Shown piece after piece: positions 16,860 through 25,666 of a stretch of DNA of 64,000 nucleotides. Each line of letters opens with the position of its first letter. Within the stretch, counting starts at the first letter, position 1. Both the position numbers and the translations under genes were made by a program. The stretch is from Planctomycetota bacterium (GTDB taxonomy: Bacteria; Planctomycetota; Phycisphaerae; Sedimentisphaerales; Anaerohalosphaeraceae): positions 1-64,000 of the forward strand of contig DUZQ01000005.1 in NCBI GenBank assembly GCA_013349435.1. The letters run 5' to 3'. The notes under the pieces were generated by a model. It searched no databases, was not told where the DNA came from, and saw only the letters and a list, made by a program, of their open reading frames with translations.

Positions 16860-17762
16860 TTAGGCAGAACCGTTTTTCGGCTCTTCATCTGTCGCCTTAG
16901 TCTCTTTTGTTTGAACCTGCACCGCAGCACCGGTTTCGATTTTTTCCGGCTCGTCGACACTCCGGGCGGGCTGTTCGTTTTTCGCCTCCTGCTCCTTTTT
17001 ATCGGCACCTGCGCTGGCTAACGCCCGTCTTCTGGAACGTCCACGAACACTAGCCGCCGGCCCGGCGGCCTGTTTAAACATAGTCTTTCCCGCTGCTACC
17101 GCATCGACTAACTCTGTAAGCAATAACTCAATAGCCTTGATTGAATCATCATTTGCCGGGATAGCCACGTCAACCATATCCGGGTCTGAATCCGTGTCGA
17201 TAATACCGATGGTTGCGATACCCAGTTTTCTCGCCTCTCGCAAGGCGATGGTTTCATTTCTTACGTCCACCACCACCACAACGCCCGGCAGCCTGCCCAT
17301 CTTGCGTACACCCTCGAGGTTCGTCTTGATTTTGCGCATCTGGCGCCGCAGGCGCGAACCCTGTTTCTTGCTCTGGGCTGCAAGCTGACCGCTCGACTCC
17401 ATTTCTTCCAGTTCTTCGAGTCTTTGCAAACGAGAACGTACCGTTCGGAAGTTGGTCAGCATCCCCCCAAGCCAACGCTCACAAACATAGTGCATGCCGC
17501 ACTTGCCCGCTGCCTCCAATATCGGTTTTTTCGCCTGACGCTTCGTGCCGACAAATACAGCGTCTTTTCCAGAAGAAACCACGTCGATAAGGAGCTTTTT
17601 GGCAATCAGCAGCCCCTTAAGTGTTTCCTTCACGTTAATAATGTGGATCATACCGCGTTTTCCGAAGATATACGGCTCCATCTTCGGATTCCATCGGCTG
17701 ACCGCATGGCCAAAATGTACGCCCGCGCTTATCAGTTCACGGGCCAATTGCTTATTCACCAA
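16860..17762 (-). CDS. rpsB: 30S ribosomal protein S2
   Basis: 300 residues. The S2 signatures are LISAGVHFGHAVSRWNPKMEPYIFGKRGMIHIINV, VGTKRQAKKPI, RWLGGMLTNFRTV and PDMVDVAIPANDDSIKAI. It is longer than the usual ~240 because of a charged, low-complexity C-terminal tail (Ala/Glu/Lys/Arg-rich) of about 60 residues after the core, a common kind of S2 extension. It is the first gene of the rpsB-tsf-pyrH-frr group. Confidence 0.97.
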   Translation of the reverse strand: MVNKQLARELISAGVHFGHAVSRWNPKMEPYIFGKRGMIHIINVKETLKGLLIAKKLLIDVVSSGKDAVFVGTKRQAKKPILEAAGKCGMHYVCERWLGGMLTNFRTVRSRLQRLEELEEMESSGQLAAQSKKQGSRLRRQMRKIKTNLEGVRKMGRLPGVVVVVDVRNETIALREARKLGIATIGIIDTDSDPDMVDVAIPANDDSIKAIELLLTELVDAVAAGKTMFKQAAGPAASVRGRSRRRALASAGADKKEQEAKNEQPARSVDEPEKIETGAAVQVQTKETKATDEEPKNGSA

Positions 17763-17933
17763 TACTTTACCTCCAGAGAACCATCTTTTATTTCTATCCA
17801 GCTATCAAGGCCATTGCACCGTTGCCTTGGCCTATAAAGACAGTAAAGTAATACAAGTTGTTCGTAATGTCCAACAAATTCTGCCGATTATGAAATTTTT
17901 TGCACCCCCGCAAACCTGAACCCCAAAACTCGT

Positions 17934-19760
17934 TTACCCGGCTCGTTTTTTCAAATAAATCTGCAAAACGGTGATGTCAGCGGGGCTGATTCCGGCTATC
18001 CTTGCCGCCTGGGCAAGCGTGGCGGGGCGAAACGCCGACAATTTTTCCTTGGCTTCGGCGCGCAGATGGATTATATCCTGATATTCTAAATCAGCCGGCA
18101 GCTTTATATTCTCGAGATTCCGGAAACCTGCGACCTGTTTGGCCTGTTTGACAAGATAACCTTCATATTTCGCATCAATGGTCGCTGCCCTGAGTACGTC
18201 CGTCTGTAAATTCATTTTTTTGACATCCGCCATATCATGCAGGTCCCGCTCAAGAGGATTTTTCGGTTGCTTGAGCAGATGCCACAGGCTTTGGCCGTTT
18301 CGCCTTGTCTTTTTTAAATAACCGCTCAATCTGCTGATATCTTCGATTTTCTTTTGATACCTCTGCCATCGCGAGTCTTCAACAAGCCCAATCTCTCTGC
18401 CGACAGGAGTGAGCCGACGGTCGGCATTGTCCGACCGCAGTGAAAGTCTGTACTCGGCCCTCGAAGTGAACATTCTGTAGGGTTCGGCAATATTCTTTGT
18501 CAGGAGGTCGTCAATCAGTACTCCGATATATGCCTGGTCTCTTCGCAGTACAACAGGTTCTTTGCCCTCCAGTTTCCTTGCGGCGTTTATGCCGGCGATA
18601 ATGCCCTGTGCAGCGGCCTCTTCGTACCCGCTTGTGCCGTTAATCTGTCCTGCAAGGAACAGACCTGTTATCTTTTTCGTCTCCAGGCTCGGCTTCAATT
18701 GAATCGGCGGGCAATAATCATACTCAACCGCGTACGCATAATAAACAATTCGCGCGTTTTGGGTCCCCGGCAACATCCTGAGCATCTGTCCCTGAACATC
18801 CGCCGGCATGGATGTGAATATACCGTTACAGTAAATCGTCTTTATCTGTTCCTCCTCCGGCTCCAGGAAGATACGGTGCTGCTTTTTGTCGGCGAACCTG
18901 ACCACCTTTGCCTCGATACTCGGGCAGTAACGAGGGTCCGTCCCGGTTATCCGGCCCGACGAAAGCGGGGCCCGGTGCAGATTGTCCCGAAGCAGTTTGT
19001 GTATTTTTTCATTGGTGTATGTTATCCAGCAGGGAATCTGGGGGCGTTCTATTCTGTCTGTTATAAAGGAAAACGGCACCGGCGACTCATCGCCCGGCTG
19101 TATTTCCAATCGGTCAACACCCACCGTTTGCGCGTCGAGCCTCGGCGTCGTATCTGTCGCCATTCGTCCAAGCTGCAACCCAATTCTTCTCAGACTGTCT
19201 GAAAGCCGGTCGCTTGCAGGCTCATCCCGTCTGCCGCCCGGCCATTTGTGCTCGCCCATATACAACATCGCACCCAAAAACGTCCCCGGCGTCAAAATCA
19301 CAGTCTCAGCACGGCATTTTGACCCATCTTTGCACGCTACCGCTTCCACTTCGCTGTTTTTCGCTCGTATCTGCGTTGCTGTTGACTCGATAATGGTAAG
19401 GTTCTCGGTTTTTTCGAGCCTGTGCTGCATCCACTTTTGATACTTACCCCGGTCGGCCTGTGCCCGCGGAGACTGCACCGCAGGACCTTTCGACCGGTTC
19501 AGCATCCGAAACTGAATCCCTGTCGCATCTATCGCCAGACCCATCAGTCCGCCAAGGGCGTCAATCTCACGTGCAATTTGCCCCTTTGCAAGCCCTCCGA
19601 CAGCCGGATTGCAGCTCATCTCGGCGATTTTGTCCCGGCTCATTGTTATAAGGGCGGTCTTAGCGCCGAGCCTCGACGCCGCATGGGCAGCCTCGACACC
19701 TGCGTGCCCTGCCCCTACAACAATGCAATCAAAGCAGTTTAGTTTCTTAGTCATATCCAT
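17934..19760 (-). CDS. mnmG: tRNA uridine-5-carboxymethylaminomethyl modification enzyme MnmG
   Basis: About 608 residues. An FAD-dependent enzyme that with MnmE modifies U34 of tRNAs. The FAD motif is DCIVVGAGHAGVEAAHAASRLGA. MSCNPAVGGLAKG, CRAETVILTPGTFL and the C-terminal LSGYLKK / AARIAGISPADI regions match the family. The ORF track starts at 19778, but that ATG lies inside the GTCATTCC repeat, and GGGG just upstream of the ATG at 19760/19763 favours the later start. mnmG is often near the origin, but no DnaA-box cluster is seen here. Confidence 0.95.
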   Translation of the reverse strand: MDMTKKLNCFDCIVVGAGHAGVEAAHAASRLGAKTALITMSRDKIAEMSCNPAVGGLAKGQIAREIDALGGLMGLAIDATGIQFRMLNRSKGPAVQSPRAQADRGKYQKWMQHRLEKTENLTIIESTATQIRAKNSEVEAVACKDGSKCRAETVILTPGTFLGAMLYMGEHKWPGGRRDEPASDRLSDSLRRIGLQLGRMATDTTPRLDAQTVGVDRLEIQPGDESPVPFSFITDRIERPQIPCWITYTNEKIHKLLRDNLHRAPLSSGRITGTDPRYCPSIEAKVVRFADKKQHRIFLEPEEEQIKTIYCNGIFTSMPADVQGQMLRMLPGTQNARIVYYAYAVEYDYCPPIQLKPSLETKKITGLFLAGQINGTSGYEEAAAQGIIAGINAARKLEGKEPVVLRRDQAYIGVLIDDLLTKNIAEPYRMFTSRAEYRLSLRSDNADRRLTPVGREIGLVEDSRWQRYQKKIEDISRLSGYLKKTRRNGQSLWHLLKQPKNPLERDLHDMADVKKMNLQTDVLRAATIDAKYEGYLVKQAKQVAGFRNLENIKLPADLEYQDIIHLRAEAKEKLSAFRPATLAQAARIAGISPADITVLQIYLKKRAG

Positions 19761-19772
19761 CATATACCCCAA

Positions 19773-19862
19773 TGTCATTCCTGCGAAAGTTTGTCACCCC
19801 TGCGAAGGCAGGGGCCCACATCCAGAAGAAAACATGGATTCCGTGTCAAGCCCAGAATGACA
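19773..19862. repeat. GTCATTC-type dispersed palindromic element
   Basis: TGTCATTCCTGCGAAAG at the left and CCCAGAATGACA at the right enclose CCTGCGAAGGCAGGGGCC and ATGGATTCCG. It lies immediately 5' of mnmG and marks the border to the accessory island at 20.0-21.5 kb. Confidence 0.7.
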
Positions 19863-20063
19863 ACAGCAAAGTGTTTTTCATCAAAGGCTTTAGCCAGTAT
19901 AGCTGTTTGAACTTTCAAATCAAGTCTTGACAACCGATGTTATTTTTTTCATAATGGTATCAAAATTTGCAGTAGAGACTGTTATGGTCAAAGAAAGCAA
20001 AGAACTATCATTAGCGCTTTGCATAGAGAATACCGAATGTGAGGATTCGGAGAAGACAAAGAC

Positions 20064-20567
20064 ATGCAGAATAACTTTCTGGAAGAGATTGTCGCCGAGT
20101 GGCTCGAATACGAAGGGTATATTGTTAAAAGGAATGAGCGAGTCGGTCGCCGTGCCGTCGGCGGACATGAAGGGGAACTGGATGTTGTGGGCTTCAATCC
20201 AAAGACAAAGCATCTCATCCATGTCGAAACGTCAACAGATGCCGACTCCTGGAAAGTCAGAGAAAAAAGATTCGAGAAAAAATTTTCCTCCGGCGACAAA
20301 TATATCAAAAAACTTTTCGAAGGATTAGCCATTCCCAATCAGGTGGAGAAGAAGGCAATCTTTGCTATCGGCAGTGACAAGAACCACAAGGAGATAGGCG
20401 GCGGCGAAGTTGTTATTGCTGAGGACTTCATCTTGGAGATTCTCCACAAGTTCAAAGGCACGTCTTTCCTCTCGCGAGCGGTGCCTGAGAAATACCCGAT
20501 CCTCCGGGTTCTTCAAATGATATCTCATCATCACAAGAAGGTTGTCAGAGAACTGAAAGAGGAATAA
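20064..20567 (+). CDS. Uncharacterised protein with PD-(D/E)XK-like signature
   Basis: 167 residues, no signal peptide. The N-terminal helix (LEEIVAEWLEYEGYIVKRNE) is followed by HEGELDVVGF and then KHLIHVETSTDADSW, the arrangement of a restriction-endonuclease-like fold (E, then D, then E-x-K). Here the last motif reads VETS, so the usual Lys is replaced. It could be an inactive or divergent nuclease or a DNA-binding relative. GGAGAAG upstream supports the ATG. It is the first gene of a small accessory island that also holds HicBA. No precise function is assigned. Confidence 0.6.
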   Translation: MQNNFLEEIVAEWLEYEGYIVKRNERVGRRAVGGHEGELDVVGFNPKTKHLIHVETSTDADSWKVREKRFEKKFSSGDKYIKKLFEGLAIPNQVEKKAIFAIGSDKNHKEIGGGEVVIAEDFILEILHKFKGTSFLSRAVPEKYPILRVLQMISHHHKKVVRELKEE

Positions 20568-20734
20568 CCGCCAAACCAAAGGGTTGAGTATCTGCTCCGG
20601 CTCAGTTTTATGTGCTTTTAGAGCTTGAAATTGAATACAATCCAGTCCAGCTACGGCTCATCGGAGGTTTTGGCCGGAGGCGAGAGGCCGAGCTGTAGCC
20701 GGATTAGATATAACGAATTAATGATATAAATTGC

Positions 20735-20763
20735 TTGATTTTTCAGACGTTATCTGGTATTCT
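20735..20763 (+). promoter_or_regulatory. Candidate promoter of hicBA
   Basis: TTGATT (20735-20740), 17-bp spacer, TATTCT (20758-20763), 22 bp before the hicB ATG. GAGGTGA supplies the ribosome binding site. Upstream, 20643-20707 holds an imperfect inverted repeat (arms related to TCCAGCTACGGCTC) of unknown role. Confidence 0.5.
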
Positions 20764-20784
20764 TATTATCGAGGTGATTAAAAA

Positions 20785-21015
20785 ATGAAAAAACGCTATC
20801 AGTTGCCAATATTAATAGAAAAAGACGAAGATGGGTTTTACGTAGTTGAATGCCCTGTATTTTCGGGATGCTACAGCCAGGGAAAAACTATGGACCAGGC
20901 CCTGAAAAATATTCGTCAGGTAATCGACTTATGTCTAGAAGAGAAAGAAAATAGGCAAGCCCTTAAAGATTTCCATCCCCAGGAGTTGAGTTTCTACACG
21001 TTATCTTATGCCTAA
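20785..21015 (+). CDS. hicB: HicB-family antitoxin
   Basis: 76 residues forming the HicB N-terminal RNase-H-like fold: LPILIEKDEDGFYVVECPVFSGCYSQGKTMDQALKNI. It is short and lacks an obvious C-terminal DNA-binding domain, as in the HicB-like single-domain group. It neutralises the HicA mRNA interferase. It overlaps hicA by 8 bp, which ensures coupled translation, and the antitoxin is encoded first. Confidence 0.88.
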   Translation: MKKRYQLPILIEKDEDGFYVVECPVFSGCYSQGKTMDQALKNIRQVIDLCLEEKENRQALKDFHPQELSFYTLSYA

Positions 21016-21235
21016 ATTACCCGTTATTTCCGGCAATCAAGCTATAAAGTGTTTTGAAAAGGCAGGCTACCGAGTAATTCGTCAACGAGGTAGCCATGTG
21101 CGGATGTGTCACAAAGGTAATAGCACTAAACAGCCCTTAACCATACCTCGTCACAAGATACTGGGCAAAGGTCTCATGCGCAAATTATTGCGTGATGCTG
21201 AACTTACTATTGAAGAATTTTTAAAGTTACTTTAG
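21008..21235 (+). CDS. hicA: HicA-family mRNA interferase toxin
   Basis: 75 residues, double-stranded-RNA-binding-like fold with the catalytic His in GYRVIRQRGSHVRMCHKG and the second conserved segment LTIPRHKILGKGLMRKLLRDAELT. It cleaves mRNA (and tmRNA in characterised members) when released from HicB. Length and motifs are complete, so the toxin is probably functional. Confidence 0.9.
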   Translation: MPKLPVISGNQAIKCFEKAGYRVIRQRGSHVRMCHKGNSTKQPLTIPRHKILGKGLMRKLLRDAELTIEEFLKLL

Positions 21236-21271
21236 CGCTGTAAATTATTTCGGTACGACTGTCCAGGAAAA

Positions 21272-21514
21272 ATGAGATGGATATTTATGAGAGCTAACGA
21301 ATTTGACAAAAAGTTTGATGACGGCAAGGACATTTCCAAGTACCTTGATATTTCAAAAGCCGTACGGCCCGGACAAGAACAGAAAAGGGTAAATGTTGAT
21401 TTCCCTCTATGGATGATCCACTTATTAGATAAAGAGGCAAAACGTCTGGGCGTGCCCCGACAATCCATCATCAAAGTGTGGATAGCCGAACGCATGAAAA
21501 AAGTCCCATTCTAA
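21272..21514 (+). CDS. BrnA/CopG-like antitoxin, orphan
   Basis: 80 residues with a C-terminal ribbon-helix-helix: KRVNVDFPLWMIHLLDKEAKRLGVPRQSIIKVWIAERM. The N-terminal DISKYLDISKAVRPGQEQKR resembles BrnA antitoxins. A BrnT toxin normally precedes brnA, but only 36 bp separate this gene from hicA, so it has no cognate toxin. It may be a solitary antitoxin acquired with the island or may act together with HicBA. AGGAAAA just upstream supports the ATG at 21272. Confidence 0.75.
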   Translation: MRWIFMRANEFDKKFDDGKDISKYLDISKAVRPGQEQKRVNVDFPLWMIHLLDKEAKRLGVPRQSIIKVWIAERMKKVPF

Positions 21515-21542
21515 ACATCTGATTCTAAACTATTCACCACGC

Positions 21543-21923
21543 CTATCTTTTTGTCAGTGCCACCGCTGAGGCAATGGCGAAATTAGCGGTATGTGTAATA
21601 CTAAGTGCTATTTCTTTTATCCCGGCCTCGGTTGCGATTCTTTTAACTTCACCGTCGATTTTGACTTCGGGCTGACCCAAGGCATTATTGACGATTTCTA
21701 TATCGGTCCAGGCGATTTTACCCCGCCAGCCTGTGCCGAGCAGCTTCAGCACCGCCTCCTTTGCGGCAAATCGTCCGGCAAGCTTTTCCACCTGATTGTG
21801 CACGGCCTGTGCGTCCGCCTGTTCCCGCTTTGTAAAAACACGGTCGAGGAACCGCTCACTGTGACGGGCGACCATCGATTCAATCCTCGGAAAATCCACC
21901 AGATCTATTCCGTGTAATATCAT
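21543..21923 (-). CDS. acpS: Holo-[acyl-carrier-protein] synthase
   Basis: 126 residues. It transfers 4'-phosphopantetheine from CoA to apo-ACP. GIDLVDFPRIESM carries the Mg-binding Asp, and FAAKEAVLKLLGTGW the second metal-binding Glu. HTANFAIASAVAL forms the C-terminal strand. Length is typical. It lies 18 bp downstream of the PpiC lipoprotein gene on the same strand. Confidence 0.94.
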   Translation of the reverse strand: MILHGIDLVDFPRIESMVARHSERFLDRVFTKREQADAQAVHNQVEKLAGRFAAKEAVLKLLGTGWRGKIAWTDIEIVNNALGQPEVKIDGEVKRIATEAGIKEIALSITHTANFAIASAVALTKR

Positions 21924-21941
21924 TTTCAGTAACCTGAAGAT

Positions 21942-23108
21942 TCAAAGATTATGTCGTGTGCTGGTAATGCGCCTGTAAGCCGATTCGACACAGAAGTTAA
22001 TGAAAGGTTCCATATTGGCAATGTTTGCCTGTCTTATCAACCTGTTAATCATCTCATCAAAGGCGGCTTTTCGCCGCTGGAACTGTATCTCGGCCTCGAT
22101 CCTGGTCTGAACGTCCTGAAATGGCTGGTAACCCGGCTCTGTTTTGTCTTCAAGCTTCATAATGAAGATGTGCCCGTCGGCTTCTATAGGTCCGTTCACT
22201 TCGCCGATCTTCATTTTTTGTGCCGCCTTTTCAAGAACATCGTGAGGGGGTGCCAGCGAACCGGGTGTTACCGGATCCCACAAACCGCCCTTTTTCACAC
22301 GGTGTGGGGCGTCGTTCGAGTATATCCGGGCCAACTCACCGAAATCGCGGCCCCGGCTGATTTTTCCCAAGAGTTTGCCGGCAAGTTCCATCGCCGTCTG
22401 TTTTTGTGTACCCGATTCCGGGGGCTGAATTGTTTCTATTTTGTCAATCGCAATGTCGATGAGGCGAAACTGTATTTGACCCTTCTGCGAAAAATACTCG
22501 TCCTTCATTTGGTTATACTTTTTTAGCAGCTCAGTGTGTGTTACAGGCTCTTGTGCGCCCAGTTCCTGTGATATATAGTACTGGGTCAGTAACAACTTCT
22601 TCTGATAGTCGTGAAACCGGCGCCAATCCATCCCCATCTCTTCAAGCACCCTGTTGGCTTCAGGAAGGTTGCCCCGGTAATTTGCGATGAATTTGTTGAC
22701 CTCAGCCTGTGCGGCTTTGTCGATCGCACTGTCGTTTATGTTTCCGTCCGCCTGTTTTTTTGCCTGCTGGTACAATAGCGCATCGGCAGTCTTGCTCATT
22801 ACGACCTGTGAAATCACAGGCCTTGCCTGCAAAATAAACCTGCCAAAATCTCCGCCCTCGGCCATAGGCTTAAGTGTCGTCATTATCGGAGAAATAATTT
22901 CATCGACGGTTATTGTCTCTTTATTTATGCTAAGCACAAGTCCCCCGGAAGGTGCCGGTAGATTTTGGCGCAGCGGAAGTTCATACTCAGCCATTTGTTC
23001 GGCGGTGAATTTGCCCTGTTTTACCCGGGTGTTTTGACACCCGGTTGTGGCCACTGCAAAAGTCACCAAAAGAGCACCACCGAGTATATATATAAACAAC
23101 TGCCTCAT
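21942..23108 (-). CDS. PpiC/SurA-like peptidyl-prolyl isomerase lipoprotein
   Basis: 388 residues. An N-terminal lipoprotein signal ends in the lipobox ATTGC (Cys24). A helical SurA-like chaperone region (about residues 60-200) is followed by a parvulin domain (about 210-320: RGRDFGELARIYSNDAPHR, GPIEADGHIFIMKLEDK). It is probably a periplasmic foldase anchored in the envelope that helps outer-membrane or secreted proteins. The C terminus carries an extra helical stretch. It is in tandem with acpS. Confidence 0.88.
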   Translation of the reverse strand: MRQLFIYILGGALLVTFAVATTGCQNTRVKQGKFTAEQMAEYELPLRQNLPAPSGGLVLSINKETITVDEIISPIMTTLKPMAEGGDFGRFILQARPVISQVVMSKTADALLYQQAKKQADGNINDSAIDKAAQAEVNKFIANYRGNLPEANRVLEEMGMDWRRFHDYQKKLLLTQYYISQELGAQEPVTHTELLKKYNQMKDEYFSQKGQIQFRLIDIAIDKIETIQPPESGTQKQTAMELAGKLLGKISRGRDFGELARIYSNDAPHRVKKGGLWDPVTPGSLAPPHDVLEKAAQKMKIGEVNGPIEADGHIFIMKLEDKTEPGYQPFQDVQTRIEAEIQFQRRKAAFDEMINRLIRQANIANMEPFINFCVESAYRRITSTRHNL

Positions 23109-23175
23109 TTTGCTCGTTTACCTTATTGACTTCAGTTCTGCAAAAGCTCCACGGTCAAACAGAAATACGATACTG

Positions 23176-24009
23176 TTACTGGTTTTCAGATGGCTGGGCC
23201 TTTAAGATTTCCAGAAAAGCCGGGTGTGTTTTTTTGCCCGCTGCAAGGATGTTGTATTCCCGGCCTGTGTAATTTTCCGGGTCGGCAGGAAAGACCTTGT
23301 TTCCGGCGAGATCGGTCATAATACCATCGGCGTTGGCGATTAACAGTGCGCCTGCGGCGATATCCCACAGCTTTGCATCTATTGCGATGGCGCCGAGCAA
23401 AGCGCCCCTGGCAACATAGGCAAAGTGAAGCGAGCCGCTTCCAAGAGCACGAAATTTTGTCCGGCGCATTATTTCATTAACACCTGCTGCGTGTTCCGGT
23501 TTGAAATGCGTGTCAATACCGAAGGCGGCAAATTCGTTTATATCCTCGCCGCTTACGGTTATTCTCGAAGCATTAAGCTGGGCGTCGGTATCCTTTGCAG
23601 CGGTGTACATAGACTCGGTTGCCGGTTCAAAGATTACCGCTGCGACAGGGTGTCCCTGGTATAGTGCCGCGACAGCGACGGTGAAGAAAAGCAGGCCGTG
23701 CGCGTAATTACTGCTGCCGTCGATCGGGTCGATAATCCACCAGACAGGCTCCGACGACCTCGGCGGCTGTTTGAGCATCTGGTCGCCGGGGCCTTCTTCA
23801 GCTATAAAACCATGGTCGGGATATGTTTCCTTGATGCGATTTACAATCAAATCCTGGCAGATGCGGTCCGCATTTGTGACAATTTGGCGGTTTTTCTTTA
23901 TCGAGGTTTTTACATACTTTATTTCTTCCATTGCTCGCTGGCCTGCAAGGCGTGCGGCAACAACCGCAACCTCCAACATTCGACTGATTTCAGTATGTTC
24001 CAGTGGCAT
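23176..24009 (-). CDS. Inositol-monophosphatase family protein
   Basis: 277 residues. The Mg-dependent phosphatase motifs are present: FIAEEGPGD (metal-binding Glu), WWIIDPIDGSSNYAHG (DPxDGT-like, with Ser in place of Thr) and WDIAAGALLIANADG. The substrate could be inositol phosphate, fructose bisphosphate or a nucleotide bisphosphate. A second family member at 27,047 looks like CysQ, so this one is less likely to be the PAP phosphatase. Confidence 0.87.
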   Translation of the reverse strand: MPLEHTEISRMLEVAVVAARLAGQRAMEEIKYVKTSIKKNRQIVTNADRICQDLIVNRIKETYPDHGFIAEEGPGDQMLKQPPRSSEPVWWIIDPIDGSSNYAHGLLFFTVAVAALYQGHPVAAVIFEPATESMYTAAKDTDAQLNASRITVSGEDINEFAAFGIDTHFKPEHAAGVNEIMRRTKFRALGSGSLHFAYVARGALLGAIAIDAKLWDIAAGALLIANADGIMTDLAGNKVFPADPENYTGREYNILAAGKKTHPAFLEILKAQPSENQ

Positions 24010-24250
24010 ATCAAACCTTTTAAATCACAATGAACCGGCAGTCAATCATTTTAACTTAATAACCCCGGCCTGCAAGCAATTTTCAACGATGCTACTCATA
24101 CCTGGTTTCTCACAGGCTTAGTGCAATAAAAGAGAACCCGTAGCCGTCTTTAAGTTGGAAGTCCGGTATTGGAAACGCGGCTTGCATGCCGGCGGTCGGC
24201 GTGCCAACCAACCTGAATGGAAACTTTAAACTGTTTCGGAGACTGATGTT

Positions 24251-24802
24251 ATGAAAAAGTATGAAATGTTAGTGTTGGCAATCCTTGCAGGTTTGGCGGT
24301 AGCGTGGCCCCTGTTCGCCCAGGAAAAAGGCCAACGCGAGGAAGGAAGAAGCCGCCTGCAACGCAGCGGACGGCGCTGGATGAGCCAAGAGGAGCAACAG
24401 AAAGCTTTTGCGACGATCGAGGAGCAATTGGGCAAGATGAAGGCAGGTACCGAAGGTATGCCCCGCAGCAGGGAAGGGTGGCGCGACCTTTCCGATGAAG
24501 AGCGAGACAAACTGAGAGAAAAATTCAGGATGATGCGGGACGAGCGACAGAAATCACTTGAGGTTATCGCCGAGCAAATCGACAAGCTGAAAGGGCCGAG
24601 GCAGCTAAGACGTGAACACGAAGAGGCTATCAGCCAACTGCAAGACGTTCTCAAGTTGGCTCAAAAGGAAAAGGCCAAGGAGACGATTGCGAGTATCGAA
24701 AAGCTGATTGCCGAGAAAAAAAAACGGCTTGAGGAAAAGCTCAAAGCGATTGGTTTCGATCCTGACGCCGGTCGTGAAAGGCGACAGAGACGTCCGCTGT
24801 AA
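24251..24802 (+). CDS. Secreted Arg/Glu-rich coiled-coil protein
   Basis: 183 residues. A signal peptide (MLVLAILAGLAVAWPLFAQ) is followed by a highly charged, all-helical mature part (REKFRMMRDERQKSLEVIAEQIDKL, then KETIASIEKLIAEKKKRLEEKLKAIG), predicted coiled coil. No enzymatic motif was seen. Composition recalls the secreted proteins of the ECF operon at 53-54.8 kb and periplasmic Spy/CpxP-like chaperones, but no specific match was made. It is monocistronic, with a strong terminator 70 bp downstream. Confidence 0.7.
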   Translation: MKKYEMLVLAILAGLAVAWPLFAQEKGQREEGRSRLQRSGRRWMSQEEQQKAFATIEEQLGKMKAGTEGMPRSREGWRDLSDEERDKLREKFRMMRDERQKSLEVIAEQIDKLKGPRQLRREHEEAISQLQDVLKLAQKEKAKETIASIEKLIAEKKKRLEEKLKAIGFDPDAGRERRQRRPL

Positions 24803-24870
24803 GGAGGTATCCGTTTGGCCCGTAAGCAGGAGCAGGGCAATAAGTGGTGCATAACATTTATCTTGACTGG

Positions 24871-24898
24871 GACCGGGTAAAATTACCCGGTCTTTTTA
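24871..24898 (+). terminator. Rho-independent terminator
   Basis: GACCGGGT (24871-24878) pairs with ACCCGGTC (24885-24892) around an AT-rich loop, followed by TTTTTA. It ends the 24,251-24,802 transcript. Confidence 0.85.
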
Positions 24899-24991
24899 GT
24901 TGTTAAAAAGCGGGCGATTTTGTACGATGAAAGAATCTTGATGTTTGTTCTATTGGTCGTGTTTGTGGGGGTATAGTTTTTTGAGTGTTTT

Positions 24992-25125
24992 TCGGGCGGC
25001 TTGCGCCGCCGCGCTTGTGCTGTTGATTGTTTTAGTTTCTACAGAAGCCGAGCCGCGCAAGCGGCCGAATTAAAGGGTGGAATAACAGAATTGTCTTTCG
25101 GGCGGCTTGCGCCGCCGCGCTTCTG
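24992..25125. repeat. REP-like palindromes upstream of transposase
   Basis: Three units lie here: forward TCGGGCGGCTTGCGCCGCCG...CTTGTG (24992-25019), inverted CAGAAGCCGAGCCGCG...GGCCGA (25042-25068) and forward again (25098-25125). Each has a GGCGGC/GCCGCC hairpin and a CTTCTG-type foot. The forward-inverted-forward arrangement with conserved linkers (TGTTGATTGTTTTAGTTTCT; AAAGGGT) matches a BIME-type mosaic. Confidence 0.85.
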
Positions 25126-25164
25126 CTGGAAAATTGGATATATGTAATTTTTAGGGGATAGTTT

Positions 25165-25661
25165 TTGTATAATAAGCCGGTGGCGTATTTTATTACATTT
25201 ACAACACACGGAAGCTGGCTGCATGGTGACCTGCGAAACAGTATCGTCCGGGATGACGGCATACCAAAACTAATCGGAGTCAATACACGTCTCTATCGGC
25301 AGAAACAAGCAAAGCTGAAAACGCCACCTGTCTCTTTGAATAAGGAACAGCAGTTTATTTGGAAACAATCATTCAACACTGTCGCATCAGGCAATGGCAA
25401 TTGATAGCTGCGCACGTCAGGGGCAGTCATGTACATATACTGGTCCGGGCCGACCAGGCCATCGGCAAGGTTGTGAATGAACTGAAAGCATGGTCCAAAC
25501 GAAAACTCCGAAAGGCAGGATATCATATCCCGAAGGTCTGGACTGTCGGAGGCAGTAAACCATATGTATTTACGGATGCGAAGCTTCGGGAAAAAATTCA
25601 CTACGTGATCCATGAGCAGGGCCGGATGATGGAGCATTATCTGGATAAAGGTTTTCGTTAG
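25165..25661 (+). pseudogene. REP-associated (Y1/IS200-like) transposase, frameshifted
   Basis: Two overlapping ORFs (25165-25404 and 25359-25661) together make one Y1 single-strand transposase of about 165 residues. The first has AYFITFTTHGSWLHGDLR, the second VRGSHVHILVRA with the metal-binding HUH motif and the candidate catalytic Tyr in KIHYVIHEQG. The second frame remains family-like further upstream (AVYLETIIQHC), so the break lies near 25351. Restoring one G there gives KEQAVYLETIIQ. No slippery heptamer was seen, so this is probably a recent inactivating 1-bp deletion or a sequencing error. REP-like units flank it on both sides. Confidence 0.85.
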
Positions 25662-25666
25662 TTTCC

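Noticed and set aside
17763-20063. Replication origin near mnmG (gidA)
   Set aside because: There is no cluster of DnaA boxes and no rpmH, rnpA, dnaA or parAB genes nearby.
20643-20707. Integron attC site next to the HicBA genes
   Set aside because: The imperfect inverted repeat lacks the RYYYAAC and GTTRRRY core sites at its ends, and no integrase is in the window.
25340-25362. Programmed -1 frameshift in the transposase
   Set aside because: There is no X-XXY-YYZ heptamer or downstream pseudoknot. A 1-bp deletion explains the join.
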